DNA of 37,544 bases, taken from positions 1 to 37,544 of the forward strand of contig NZ_JAGKJI010000060.1 in assembly GCF_020329485.1 (NCBI RefSeq), read 5' to 3'. The notes beneath the pieces are model-generated. The model did no database searches and was not told the DNA's origin. It saw nothing but the letters and a program-made list of their open reading frames with translations. This document shows positions 16,178 to 24,292 of this stretch, piece after piece (the first letter of the stretch is position 1; each line of letters starts with the position of its first letter). Both the position numbers and the translations under genes were made by a program. The stretch is from Bradyrhizobium cenepequi. GTDB taxonomy: Bacteria; Pseudomonadota; Alphaproteobacteria; Rhizobiales; Xanthobacteraceae.

Positions 16178-16360
16178 TCAGCGATCCTGCTGATAGCCTT
16201 GATGGGTCGTGTTCTGCTTGGTATTTGCCGACTGTCCCTGCTCGTCGGAATTTTCTGCATGCCCGCGCGCCGTGCGCGCCTGATGGGCATTGCCGGACTT
16301 CGGATCACCCGTACCTTTGCGACTCTGGTTCTCCGGCGGCACCGGTGGTGGCTTGGTCAT
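16178..16360 (-). CDS. Small hydrophilic protein of unknown function (first of operon)
   Basis: A 60-residue protein beginning MTKPPPVPPENQSRKGTGD and ending NTTHQGYQQDR. The composition is dominated by Gln, Asn, Lys, Pro and Gly. ATG 16360 has CAGGAGT upstream at good spacing; the longer frame to 16402 lacks that. It is the promoter-proximal gene of the operon of three small polar proteins. No family is recognised. Confidence 0.7.
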   Translation of the reverse strand: MTKPPPVPPENQSRKGTGDPKSGNAHQARTARGHAENSDEQGQSANTKQNTTHQGYQQDR

Positions 16361-16453
16361 GATGGACTCCTGTTCCATCGAAAGTGACATAGAATAACGC
16401 ACGCGAACTGCGTGGGTTCACTTCATGGTCATCGAACCCCAGGACGTAATCGA

Positions 16454-16915
16454 TCAGGAAACCGATTCCGCGCGCCGCGGCGTCCTCTTCGATTGCGGCC
16501 ACATCGCGCGGACTTCCTCCGGCAACGCGTGGCGGACCTTCTCGACCTGACCGGGATCGACGTAATGGTTCAGCACCTGGAACACCGCATGCGCGGCGTC
16601 GGTCGCACTCACCGGCCTCGTCGAGCTGAGCTCGGCCGTGATGATCGACAGGAACTGTTCCGCTGAGCGCCAATTTTGCGGGGCATCGCTCGGACGGAAT
16701 CGATCGTAGTATGTACCGCGCACCATCAGGGGAAGCTGCGCGCCGAGATGCGCCGCGAGCTCGATGGGAACCCGATCGCGTATGGTCCGCAACACCGCAC
16801 CGAGCGCATGCCACGCCACCTGCCGGTCACGTGGCAAGGTTTCCATGATCTCATCCAGCCATGAATTGGTGAGGTGGATGGTTCTGTCGAATACCTCGAG
16901 ACCTGTCGCACTCAT
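16454..16915 (-). CDS. DUF2267 domain-containing protein
   Basis: A 153-residue, mainly helical cytosolic protein. It matches the DUF2267 pattern: an N-terminal FDRTIHLTNSWLDEIMETL, then WHALGAVLRTIRDRVPIELA, then HLGAQLPLMVRGTYYDRF, and a second related half with AVFQVLNHYVDPGQVEKVRHALP and EEVRAMWP. DUF2267 proteins have no established function; I believe they often sit near stress-related genes. ATG 16915 has AAGGGTG upstream. It lies just downstream of the chemotaxis receptor gene, whose altered reading frame now ends four bases before this start codon. Confidence 0.85.
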   Translation of the reverse strand: MSATGLEVFDRTIHLTNSWLDEIMETLPRDRQVAWHALGAVLRTIRDRVPIELAAHLGAQLPLMVRGTYYDRFRPSDAPQNWRSAEQFLSIITAELSSTRPVSATDAAHAVFQVLNHYVDPGQVEKVRHALPEEVRAMWPQSKRTPRRAESVS

Positions 16916-16919
16916 GGGA

Positions 16920-18827
16920 TCACCCTTCGTTTGCGAGACGCAGGGCTAACGATGCGCGAACGTATAGGTTCGCGAATGTTGCGATCGATGAACGCCCGGC
17001 CGGCTTTTGCCTTCTTGCGACCGAGGCAGCATCTACAATGGTGGCGGCGTCGCCACCAGCCGCGTTCAGGCGGCCCGCACGGTCTGCAGGGAACCGGCCG
17101 ACCTCCATCTGGAGCCGGCTGCTGTCACGGGACAGCAACTGCGCGGATGAGAGCACCTGCGTGGACGCCGTGCCTGTCGCGGTGGCACCGCGCTGCACGT
17201 CGGTGATCCCTGAAGAAACCTCCTCAGTCCCTTGCGCGGCCTGTTGCACGTTGCGCGCGATCTCCTGCGTCGCCGCGCCTTGCTCTTCGACCGCAGCGGC
17301 GACCGTCGAGGCGATCTCTGCCAGTGCCTCGATCGTGTTGCTGATCTGCCCGATCGCGCCGACCGATTGGTCGGTGGCGGTCTGGATCGCCGCGATCTGC
17401 TGCCCGATTTCGCCGGTCGCCTTCGCCGTCTGCTCGGCCAGCGCCTTCACCTCGGACGCGACGACAGCAAAGCCGCGACCTGCGTCGCCGGCGCGCGCAG
17501 CCTCGATGGTTGCATTGAGCGCCAAGAGGTTGGTCTGGCCCGCAATGGTATTGATGAGCTCCACGACATCGCCGATGCGGCTCGCGGCCTTGGACAGTTC
17601 ACTTACCCGGTCGGTCGTGGCGCGCGCCTGGCCGACCGCATCGGCCGCGATTCGCGCCGAATCCTGAACCTGGCGACTGATCTCATTCACCGAAGACGAC
17701 AGTTGTTCCGTTGCGGTAGCCACCGATTGCACATTGGCCGACGCTTCTTCGGAAGCGGAGGCGACAGCAACCGTTATTTCCTGCGTGCGTTCGGCCGTCG
17801 ACGTGAGCGCCTTTGCGGATTGCTCCAGCTCCGTCGACGCCGTCGAGACGGTGCTGACGATCTCGCCTACCGCTCCCTCGAACGCATCCGCGAGCTTGAT
17901 CATCTCGGCCCGCCGCTGCCCGGCAAGGGTGTCATCCTGCCGGCGCCTGGATTCGGCCTCGAGCGCCGCCTTCTCTTCCGCCTTGACCTTGAACGTCTCG
18001 ACGGCGCGCGCGACCGCGCCGATCTCGTCCTTGCGCGCGACGCCGGGCAACGGGACGTCAAAATTGCCGTTCGCGAGTTCCTGCATGGCCCGGCTCAGGC
18101 TGCGCATCGGTCCCGCGATCGAAAGCGCCGAGAGCACGGACGTGACGATCAGAAGAAGGGCCGCAATACCGCCGATGACGAGCGACATCCTGTCGGCCCA
18201 AGCCGCCTGCTGCGCCGCCTTTTCGATTTCGCCGGTCATCGCCTGCTTGGCGTGGTCCACGATCGAATTGGCGTTCGACTCAAGTTCCGCTGCAAGCGGA
18301 AGCATGACATCACTGGCGATCAGTCGTGAATCTGCCGTCAACTGGGCGGCGCGCGCCTGGGCCTCATTCGTGATTGCAAGTCCGGAAGCTTCGACCGAGG
18401 CGATTTCCAGAAGCTCGGCCTTCATCTTCGCAAGCCTGTCTGCGGCAGCGTCATACGCTGTCGCCGAGCTCTTCAACTTGTCCAGCTGCAAGCGCGTGTC
18501 TGATGTCGAGAGACGGGCGATCTCATCGGTGAACCCGAGGAACCCCTTGAAACGTGCCGCCAGAAAGTCCGTGGCCTTCTGCAACTCTTCATCGGTGCTC
18601 GCAACGCGGATGTTGCCCGCGCCGATCTGCAGGCCGCGCGCTGCGGCCTTGGCGTCGATGGCTGCGCGCGCGATGGTGGATTGCAGAAGCGCGCTTTCGT
18701 TGGTCCGGCTCACGGTGGCATTCGCCGTCAGCTGGTTGATGATCATCAGCGCGACGAAGATCACACCGAGCGCGGATGCGATGCCGAGCTTGGCTCCGAT
18801 CCGCAGATTCTGAATACCTTTGATCAT
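16920..18827 (-). CDS. Methyl-accepting chemotaxis protein with a probable 3' frameshift
   Basis: A 635-residue receptor. One hydrophobic helix follows the N-terminal MIKGIQNLRIGAKL, a periplasmic sensor with helical-bundle character spans about 35-190, a second helix (VIGGIAALLLIVTSVLSAL) and a HAMP domain (SIAGPMRSLSRAMQELANG) follow. The cytoplasmic signalling domain contains the canonical hairpin tip DVVELINTIAGQTNLLALNA and TIEAARAGDAGRGFAVVASE. Normal alphaproteobacterial receptors end in a form like EVGRFLxTVRAA. Here an extra C after EVGRF changes the frame and adds about 50 residues. Removing it would give FLQTVRAA and a stop at 17066-17068. ATG 18827 is chosen over the longer frame to 18860. 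Confidence 0.9.
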   Translation of the reverse strand: MIKGIQNLRIGAKLGIASALGVIFVALMIINQLTANATVSRTNESALLQSTIARAAIDAKAAARGLQIGAGNIRVASTDEELQKATDFLAARFKGFLGFTDEIARLSTSDTRLQLDKLKSSATAYDAAADRLAKMKAELLEIASVEASGLAITNEAQARAAQLTADSRLIASDVMLPLAAELESNANSIVDHAKQAMTGEIEKAAQQAAWADRMSLVIGGIAALLLIVTSVLSALSIAGPMRSLSRAMQELANGNFDVPLPGVARKDEIGAVARAVETFKVKAEEKAALEAESRRRQDDTLAGQRRAEMIKLADAFEGAVGEIVSTVSTASTELEQSAKALTSTAERTQEITVAVASASEEASANVQSVATATEQLSSSVNEISRQVQDSARIAADAVGQARATTDRVSELSKAASRIGDVVELINTIAGQTNLLALNATIEAARAGDAGRGFAVVASEVKALAEQTAKATGEIGQQIAAIQTATDQSVGAIGQISNTIEALAEIASTVAAAVEEQGAATQEIARNVQQAAQGTEEVSSGITDVQRGATATGTASTQVLSSAQLLSRDSSRLQMEVGRFPADRAGRLNAAGGDAATIVDAASVARRQKPAGRSSIATFANLYVRASLALRLANEG

Positions 18828-19088
18828 GCCCACCCCATTGCAGTCTGGCCTTTGGCCCAACCTCTTCAGCCAGGGCGAACTTATTGCTGTGGCTGTTTAA
18901 GTAACGTTAAGCGGCGGCAGCGAAAGCGTCGAAACAACCGGTGAGCGAAGGAATGATCGCTTGCAGAAAGGAGCGCCGCATATGCAGACACGCGAACGCT
19001 CTGTTCGCACAACTCCCTGATGTACCTCTTCGTCCAGCAGCCGTTCTATCAGGATGATTCGCCGCACGCCTGTCGGCATGGAATACCG

Positions 19089-19718
19089 TCAGCAGAGCAT
19101 CTGCTTCAACTTCAGCACGGCGCTATCCGGCGTCGTGAGCACCGGCCTTCCCGATGCCTGCTCAACGGCGCGCGCCGCAGGCGCCATGCTGTATTGCGCG
19201 AGCGCGATGACGTCGCAGTCGCGCAAGTCGTTCGATGCTTCGACCACAAGCCGATCATGCTGGGCGCGATCGCCGCGATCGAGCGCCGCCAGCGCGCCTT
19301 CCGCCAGTTTCGGCACGAGCTCGATGGAGGCTGGAAACTCAGGAGGCATCGAGACCAAGGTCGGCGGAAATGTCGAGAGCAGGCCGACCCTATGTCCGCT
19401 TCGCGCGGCCTGCTCGATCATCGCCTCATTGGGCTTTAAGACCGGCATCGGCGCATGCGCCCGCGCGACGGCCTCGATGCACGGCCCGAAAGCGGAGCAG
19501 GTGAACAGGATCGCATCAGCGCCGGTGCTCACGACATAGCGGCCGAGCGCAAGGAAACGCTCGGTCATGGCGTCGGTGAGGCGGCCGTCGCGTGCGAGAT
19601 CGGCCGACAGGCTGTCGTCGAGCAGGTTCATCAGCCGCGTTTCCGGCCACAGCCTTGCGAATGTTGATTCGATCGGCTGAATCGAATGCTTCAGGGCGTG
19701 AATGAGGGCGATACGCAT
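19089..19718 (-). CDS. Aspartate/glutamate racemase family protein
   Basis: A 209-residue protein of the Asp/Glu/hydantoin racemase fold (MRIALIHALKHS start). The first catalytic-type Cys is in ILFTCSAFGPC (Cys74). The second position, where true racemases carry a Cys in a LxCTE-like motif, reads IALAQYSMAP. A one-Cys layout is known in the related arylmalonate decarboxylase group, so racemisation should not be assumed. A GTG at 19730 overlapping the previous stop (GTGA) is an alternative start. As the last gene of the minus-strand amino-acid operon, it probably acts on an imported amino acid or a derivative. Confidence 0.82.
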   Translation of the reverse strand: MRIALIHALKHSIQPIESTFARLWPETRLMNLLDDSLSADLARDGRLTDAMTERFLALGRYVVSTGADAILFTCSAFGPCIEAVARAHAPMPVLKPNEAMIEQAARSGHRVGLLSTFPPTLVSMPPEFPASIELVPKLAEGALAALDRGDRAQHDRLVVEASNDLRDCDVIALAQYSMAPAARAVEQASGRPVLTTPDSAVLKLKQMLC

Positions 19719-19726
19719 CTTCAGGC

Positions 19727-20740
19727 TCACTTGAACGGGATCGCGTACATCAGGCCACCTTTGCTTGAGAGTGCGTTCAGGCCACGATCGAGCTTGAGTG
19801 GGCTCGTCTTGCCGACATTACGTTCAAAAATTTCGCCGTAATTGCCGCCGGCCTTGATCGGCTGCACCATCCATTTGTTGTCGAGCCCGAGCCGCGAGCC
19901 GAGATCGCCCGATGAGCCGAGCAGGCGCTGGATGGCCGGCACATCGGAGGATTTTGCCATCCCCTCGACATTCGCCGCGGTGACGCCGAGTTCTTCCGCT
20001 TCGATCAGGCCGTAATGCAGCCAGGTGATGATGTCGCTCCAGGCTTCGTCGCCGTTGCGAGTGAAAGGCCCGAGCGGCTCCTTGCTGATGGTCTGCGGCA
20101 GCACGACGTAATCGGCGGCATTGGGGGCCGCGGTCGCAACCGCGCCGGCAAGCGCCGAAGCATCCTGGGTCATCGCGTCGCAACGACCGCCGAAAAAGGT
20201 CTGGTACATGGTGTCGACGCGATCGAATACCAGCGGCTTCCACTCGATGCCATTGGCGCGGCCATAGTCGCCCAGCGTGACCTCATGTGTCGTGCCCTGT
20301 GCCACACAAACCGTGGCGCCATTGAGCCCTTTCAAGTCTTTGACCCCGGCATCGACGCGGACGACGAAGCCCTGACCATCGTAGAAATTGACCGGCCCCT
20401 GGCGCAAGCCGAGCGTGACGCCGCGCAGATAAGTCTGCGTCGAGTTGCGATAGAGCACATCGATCTCACCGGACTGCAGCGCAGTGAAGCGGTTCTGTGC
20501 GGTCAGCGCCACGTAGCGCACTTTCGAAGGATCGCCCAGCACGCCGGCGGCGAGCGCCCGGCAATAGTCGACGTCGAGTCCCTTGTAGTTGCCCTGCGAG
20601 TCAGGCGCGGAGAAGCCGGCGAAGCCTGTGCTGACGCCACAGACAAGCTGGCCGCGCTGCTTCACCGTATCGAGCGTTCCTCCCATCGCCGCCGAGATCG
20701 ACGTGGCGAGCACAGCGGTTGCGACAAACACTTTCTTCAT
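19727..20740 (-). CDS. aapJ: General L-amino acid ABC transporter substrate-binding protein, AapJ-like
   Basis: A 337-residue periplasmic binding protein with an export signal (MKKVFVATAVLATSISAAMG). The start of the mature region, TLDTVKQRGQLVCGVSTGFAG, is the hallmark of AapJ/YhdW binding proteins of the HAAT family, followed by DVDYCRALAAGVLGD, DVLYRNSTQT and WLHYGLIEAEELGVT. It captures amino acids for the two membrane subunits encoded divergently at 23057-25411. AGGAGG lies upstream of the start. The gene symbol is at family level; this may be a specialised paralogue because it sits in a catabolic operon. Confidence 0.92.
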   Translation of the reverse strand: MKKVFVATAVLATSISAAMGGTLDTVKQRGQLVCGVSTGFAGFSAPDSQGNYKGLDVDYCRALAAGVLGDPSKVRYVALTAQNRFTALQSGEIDVLYRNSTQTYLRGVTLGLRQGPVNFYDGQGFVVRVDAGVKDLKGLNGATVCVAQGTTHEVTLGDYGRANGIEWKPLVFDRVDTMYQTFFGGRCDAMTQDASALAGAVATAAPNAADYVVLPQTISKEPLGPFTRNGDEAWSDIITWLHYGLIEAEELGVTAANVEGMAKSSDVPAIQRLLGSSGDLGSRLGLDNKWMVQPIKAGGNYGEIFERNVGKTSPLKLDRGLNALSSKGGLMYAIPFK

Positions 20741-20771
20741 ACTGCCCTCCTCCTGATCTTTTGCTTGAGCT

Positions 20772-22115
20772 CTAGTGACCGATGCTCTTTAGTGCATTAT
20801 CGACGGCCTTACCGAGCCGATCGACGATCTCATCGATGTCCTCCGATGTCGCGATGTAGGGCGGCGCCAGCAGCACGTGGTCGCCATGACGGCCGTCGAC
20901 CGTGCCCCCGGCGGGGTAGCAGCCGAGCCCGCCCTCGAAGGCTGCCGCCTTGATTTTCTGGTTGAGCTTCAGCGCCGGATCGAAGGGCTGGCGCGAGCTG
21001 CGATCGGCAACCAGCTCGATCGCCCAGAACAGGCCGCGCCCCCTGATGTCGCCAACATGACGGTGATTGCCGAAGCGCTCGGTCAGGCGATGCTCGAGCT
21101 GGTGGCCACGCTCTTTGACGCGATCGAGCAGTTGCTCGTCATCGATGATCCGCTGCACCTCGAGCGCGGCCGCGCAGGCGAGCGGATGTCCGAGATAGGT
21201 GTGGCCGTGCTGGAATGCGCCGGAGCCATCGCGGATCGCATCCGTGATGCGGCCACTTGCAAGCATCGCGCCGATCGGCTGGTAGCCGCCGCCAAAACCC
21301 TTTGCGATCGCCTGGATGTCCGGCGAAATGCCCTCCTGCTCCCACGCATGCAACGTGCCGGTGCGGCCCATGCCGCACATCACCTCATCGAGGATCAGGA
21401 GCGCGCCATGCCGGCTGCAGATCTCGCGCACAGCCTTGAAGTAGCCTTCCGGCGCTGGCACACAGCCGGCCGTGGCGCCAACGACCGGCTCGGCGATGAA
21501 GCCTGCAACCGTATCGGGACCAAGGCGCTGGAATTCGGCTTCGAGCTCAGCGGCAAGCCGCGCGACGAAGGCCGCCTCCGTCTCCTGATCGCGCTTCTCA
21601 TGATAGGCAAAGGCCGGCGTCACGTGGCTGAAGGCGGACGACAGCAGCGGCGCATAGGGTTCGCGCCGCCAGGCATTGCCGCCGGCCGAGAGCGCGCCCA
21701 GCGTGTTGCCATGATAGCTCTGGCGACGGGCGATGAAATGCCGGCGCTGCGGCTGGCCGATCTCGACGAAATATTGCCGCGCCAGCTTGATGCTGGCCTC
21801 GACCGCTTCCGAACCGCCGCTGACGAAATAGACATAAGCAAGCCCACCCGGCTCATGGCCGACGAGCTTTTCGGCCAGCGCCTCGGCGGGCTCCGAGGTG
21901 AAGAAGGCGGTGTGGGCATAAGCAAGCTTCGATGCCTGCTTCGCGATCGCCTCAACCACACGCGGATGCTGATAGCCTAGACAGGAGACCGCAGCGCCAC
22001 CGGAAGCGTCGAGGATTTTTCGGCCATCTTCGGCGAACAGCCACATGCCGTGACCGCCAATGGCTTTCGGCGGAGTTTGACGCAAGCTCCGGTGCATCAC
22101 GCGGCTGGTGCCCAT
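20772..22115 (-). CDS. Class III PLP-dependent aminotransferase
   Basis: A 447-residue fold-type I aminotransferase. ASGGAAVSCLGYQHPRV is the N-terminal substrate/PLP region, FVSGGSEAVEASIKLARQYF the phosphate-binding segment, RQSYHGNT the ring-stacking region, and LILDEVMCGMGRTG carries the Asp that binds the pyridine nitrogen. IAKGFGGGYQPIGA contains the Schiff-base Lys, and QHGHTYLGHPLACAAAL follows. It belongs with omega-amino-acid or diamine aminotransferases, but the amine donor is not predictable. ATG 22115 is used because the apparent start at 22124 is TTG; an AAAGG site lies within the end of the RpiR gene. It is the second gene of the operon rpiR-aminotransferase-aapJ-racemase. Confidence 0.91.
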   Translation of the reverse strand: MGTSRVMHRSLRQTPPKAIGGHGMWLFAEDGRKILDASGGAAVSCLGYQHPRVVEAIAKQASKLAYAHTAFFTSEPAEALAEKLVGHEPGGLAYVYFVSGGSEAVEASIKLARQYFVEIGQPQRRHFIARRQSYHGNTLGALSAGGNAWRREPYAPLLSSAFSHVTPAFAYHEKRDQETEAAFVARLAAELEAEFQRLGPDTVAGFIAEPVVGATAGCVPAPEGYFKAVREICSRHGALLILDEVMCGMGRTGTLHAWEQEGISPDIQAIAKGFGGGYQPIGAMLASGRITDAIRDGSGAFQHGHTYLGHPLACAAALEVQRIIDDEQLLDRVKERGHQLEHRLTERFGNHRHVGDIRGRGLFWAIELVADRSSRQPFDPALKLNQKIKAAAFEGGLGCYPAGGTVDGRHGDHVLLAPPYIATSEDIDEIVDRLGKAVDNALKSIGH

Positions 22116-22120
22116 GACGG

Positions 22121-22996
22121 TCAACCTTTCTCGACAACGTATTGCGACAGTGCGGTGAGGCGCGCCTCGGTTTCCTTCAGTCGCTGCCTTGCCGCCGCGC
22201 CGCCGAGCGTAAAGGCGACAGCGGCGAGCGACTGCGCGATCGCGATGGCGCCTGTGAGACTGGGGAAGAAACCGGGCGAGCTGGCTGCCTCGAACAGCAG
22301 CAGATGATCCGCGCCCTCCGCCATCGGCGCGCTGACGGTGTCGGCGATCGCGATCATCGTTACGCGGGCGCGGTGCGCTGCGCGTGCCGACAGCACACTC
22401 GCCGTGGAATAGGGTGCGAAGCCGATGACGACCACCACGTCACTGGGGCGGAAAGCGCCGAGATCGAGATCTTCGGGTCCGGAGCCGCCGACAAGTTGAA
22501 CGGCCTCGGGACGGAACAGGCGAAGCTGGTAGTTGAGCAATTCCGCAACGCTGCGGCAGCTCCGAAAGCCGGCGATCCAGATCCGCTCGGCGTCGCGCAA
22601 TGCTCTCGCGGCGTTCGCCACCGCGTCGTGCGAGATCCGCCCCAGACCCGCCGCCTCTGCTTCGAGCTTGTCGGCCACCAGCGCAACATCGGCGTGAGGC
22701 CCCATACGCCGTCCCTTCGTGCGCGCGGAAAAGGGTGAGGACTGCTCCGGCCGGCGCGCCTCCGTCAGCGCTGCGCGCAATGCATCCCAGCCGGAATAGC
22801 CGAGCGCCTTCGCGAGCCGCGTAAAGGACGCAGGATCGGCACCCGCCACGGCTGCGAGTTCCCGCATCGAGCGCGTCGTGGCGTCATAGTCGTTCGCGGC
22901 AACGAAGCGGCCGACTTGCTGCAGCCGCGACGGCAACGACGGCAGGGCGCTGCAGAGCTCGTTCAGCGGCGAGGATTTCGGCTGCGGCTGGGCCAT
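22121..22996 (-). CDS. MurR/RpiR family transcriptional regulator
   Basis: A 291-residue regulator with an N-terminal RpiR-type helix-turn-helix (RLQQVGRFVAANDYDATTRS, MRELAAVAGADPASFTRLAKALGYSGWDAL) and a C-terminal SIS domain (about 120-260: ERIWIAGFRSCRSVAELL, DVVVVIGFAPYSTASVL). SIS domains in this family bind phosphosugars, but members near amino-acid operons respond to other ligands. ATG 22996 starts the recognisable family sequence; the frame is open much further upstream over the divergent gene, but that part is an artefact. No ribosome site is obvious. It is the first gene of the minus-strand amino-acid operon and probably controls both directions through the paired sites at 23002-23036. 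Confidence 0.9.
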   Translation of the reverse strand: MAQPQPKSSPLNELCSALPSLPSRLQQVGRFVAANDYDATTRSMRELAAVAGADPASFTRLAKALGYSGWDALRAALTEARRPEQSSPFSARTKGRRMGPHADVALVADKLEAEAAGLGRISHDAVANAARALRDAERIWIAGFRSCRSVAELLNYQLRLFRPEAVQLVGGSGPEDLDLGAFRPSDVVVVIGFAPYSTASVLSARAAHRARVTMIAIADTVSAPMAEGADHLLLFEAASSPGFFPSLTGAIAIAQSLAAVAFTLGGAAARQRLKETEARLTALSQYVVEKG

Positions 22997-23001
22997 GAAA
23001 C

Positions 23002-23036
23002 ATTTGTTGCACAAATACTGTTTTGGTGCAACATTT
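23002..23036. promoter_or_regulatory. Paired inverted half-sites, probable RpiR operator
   Basis: ATTTGTTGCAC (23002-23012) and GTGCAACATTT (23026-23036) are inverted copies that match at 9 of 11 positions, including a perfect GTTGCAC/GTGCAAC core. The core centres are 20 bases apart, two helical turns. The pair sits between the divergent rpiR and permease genes, as expected for the binding site of a dimeric or tetrameric regulator. The left half is also part of a smaller palindrome, ATTTGT-TGC-ACAAAT. Confidence 0.6.
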
Positions 23037-23056
23037 GACGCGCGCTCCGTCAGCGC

Positions 23057-24289
23057 ATGGCCGAAGATCGCTTCATCTCCGAGGTTGAGGATTTTTGCGC
23101 TGTGACGATACCCACGACCGATCGCCCTCGCCGCCGCTCCCTGCGCCGCTCCTGGAGCCGTCAGCAGATCTCCGGTCTGATCTGGCAGATCGCGGTGATC
23201 GCCATCGCGGTTGCGGTCGTCGGCTTCCTCTGGTCGAACGCCGTTCACAATCTCTCGGTGCGGCGCATTTCGACGGGATTTGCCTTCCTCGGTCGCGAAG
23301 CCGGCATGCCGATTGCCGACTCCTGGCTTGCCTATAGCCCGAAGGATCCTTACGCGCGCGCCTTCCTGGTCGGCATCGTCAATACGCTGCGCGTTGCCGT
23401 GATCGGCGTCGTGCTGGCGACCGTGCTTGGTACCGCGATCGGCATCGCGCGACTGTCCTCGAACTGGCTGCTGTCGCGGCTTGCCGCCGTCTATGTCGAG
23501 GTGCTGCGCGACCTGCCGCTGCTGCTGCAGCTGCTGTTCTGGTACGTGCTGATGCAGGGCCTGCCCGCGGCGCGTGCGGCATGGAAGCCGATCGACGGCG
23601 TATTTCTCTCCAACCGCGGCCTGGTGTTGCCTTTCATGCCCGTCCATGCGGCCAATCTCTGGGTGGTCGGAGCGGCAGTGCTCGGGTTAGGTGCATTCTA
23701 TGTCCTGCGTCGGCGGCTGGTCGCGCAACAGATGCGTGACGGACAGCCACGGCGCCTCTGGCCTTATGGATTGATCCTCATCGTCCTGCTGCCAGCGTTG
23801 GTGTCGTGGGCGGTCGGCGCCTCCTGGACGGTGACAAAGCCCGAGCTGCGCGGCTTCAATTTCGTCGGCGGCCTGACGCTGGCGCCGGAATATTTTGCGC
23901 TGCTGATCGCCCTCGTCACCTACACCTCCGCCTTCATCGCAGAAATCGTCCGGAGCGGCATCCAGGCGGTGCCCAGGGGACAATGGGACGCCGCGGCAGC
24001 GCTTGGGCTGCGGCGCGGCTTCGTGCTGCAACATATCGTGCTGCCGCAGGCGCTCCGCGTCATCATCCCGCCGATGACGAGCCAATATCTGAACCTCACG
24101 AAAAACTCCTCTCTCGCAGTCGCGGTCGGCTACCAGGACATCGTCTCGATCGCGAACACCACGCTGAACCAGACGGGGCAGGCGATCGAAGCGATCGCAC
24201 TGATCATGTCCGTGTTCCTGACCATAAGCCTCGCCATCAGCGTGTTCATGAACTGGTACAACGCGCGCATCGCGCTGGTGGAGCACTGA
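23057..24289 (+). CDS. aapQ: General amino acid ABC transporter permease, AapQ-like
   Basis: A 410-residue inner-membrane subunit. It has an N-terminal helix and a long periplasmic insert before the transport core, as in AapQ/YhdX. The core segment FLVGIVNTLRVAVIGVVLATVLGTAIGIARL starts the His/Glu/Gln permease domain. EIVRSGIQAVPRGQWDAAAALGL is the EAA loop that contacts the ATPase, followed by IVLPQALRVIIPPMTSQYLNLTKNSSLA. It would pair with the downstream permease and the binding protein on the opposite strand. ATG 23057 is used; shorter starts are possible because the first 30 residues are unremarkable. Confidence 0.92.
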   Translation: MAEDRFISEVEDFCAVTIPTTDRPRRRSLRRSWSRQQISGLIWQIAVIAIAVAVVGFLWSNAVHNLSVRRISTGFAFLGREAGMPIADSWLAYSPKDPYARAFLVGIVNTLRVAVIGVVLATVLGTAIGIARLSSNWLLSRLAAVYVEVLRDLPLLLQLLFWYVLMQGLPAARAAWKPIDGVFLSNRGLVLPFMPVHAANLWVVGAAVLGLGAFYVLRRRLVAQQMRDGQPRRLWPYGLILIVLLPALVSWAVGASWTVTKPELRGFNFVGGLTLAPEYFALLIALVTYTSAFIAEIVRSGIQAVPRGQWDAAAALGLRRGFVLQHIVLPQALRVIIPPMTSQYLNLTKNSSLAVAVGYQDIVSIANTTLNQTGQAIEAIALIMSVFLTISLAISVFMNWYNARIALVEH

Positions 24290-24292
24290 GCC

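Noticed and set aside
18897..19079. Minus-strand ORF of 60 residues between the receptor and racemase genes
   Set aside because: Its first part (ILIERLLDEEVHQ) looks helical, but the second half does not look like protein and no ribosome site is evident. It could be a gene remnant, but I cannot support it.
22997..23647. N-terminal extension of the RpiR frame
   Set aside because: It runs antisense through the first permease gene and the divergent operator; the helix-turn-helix starts right after ATG 22996.
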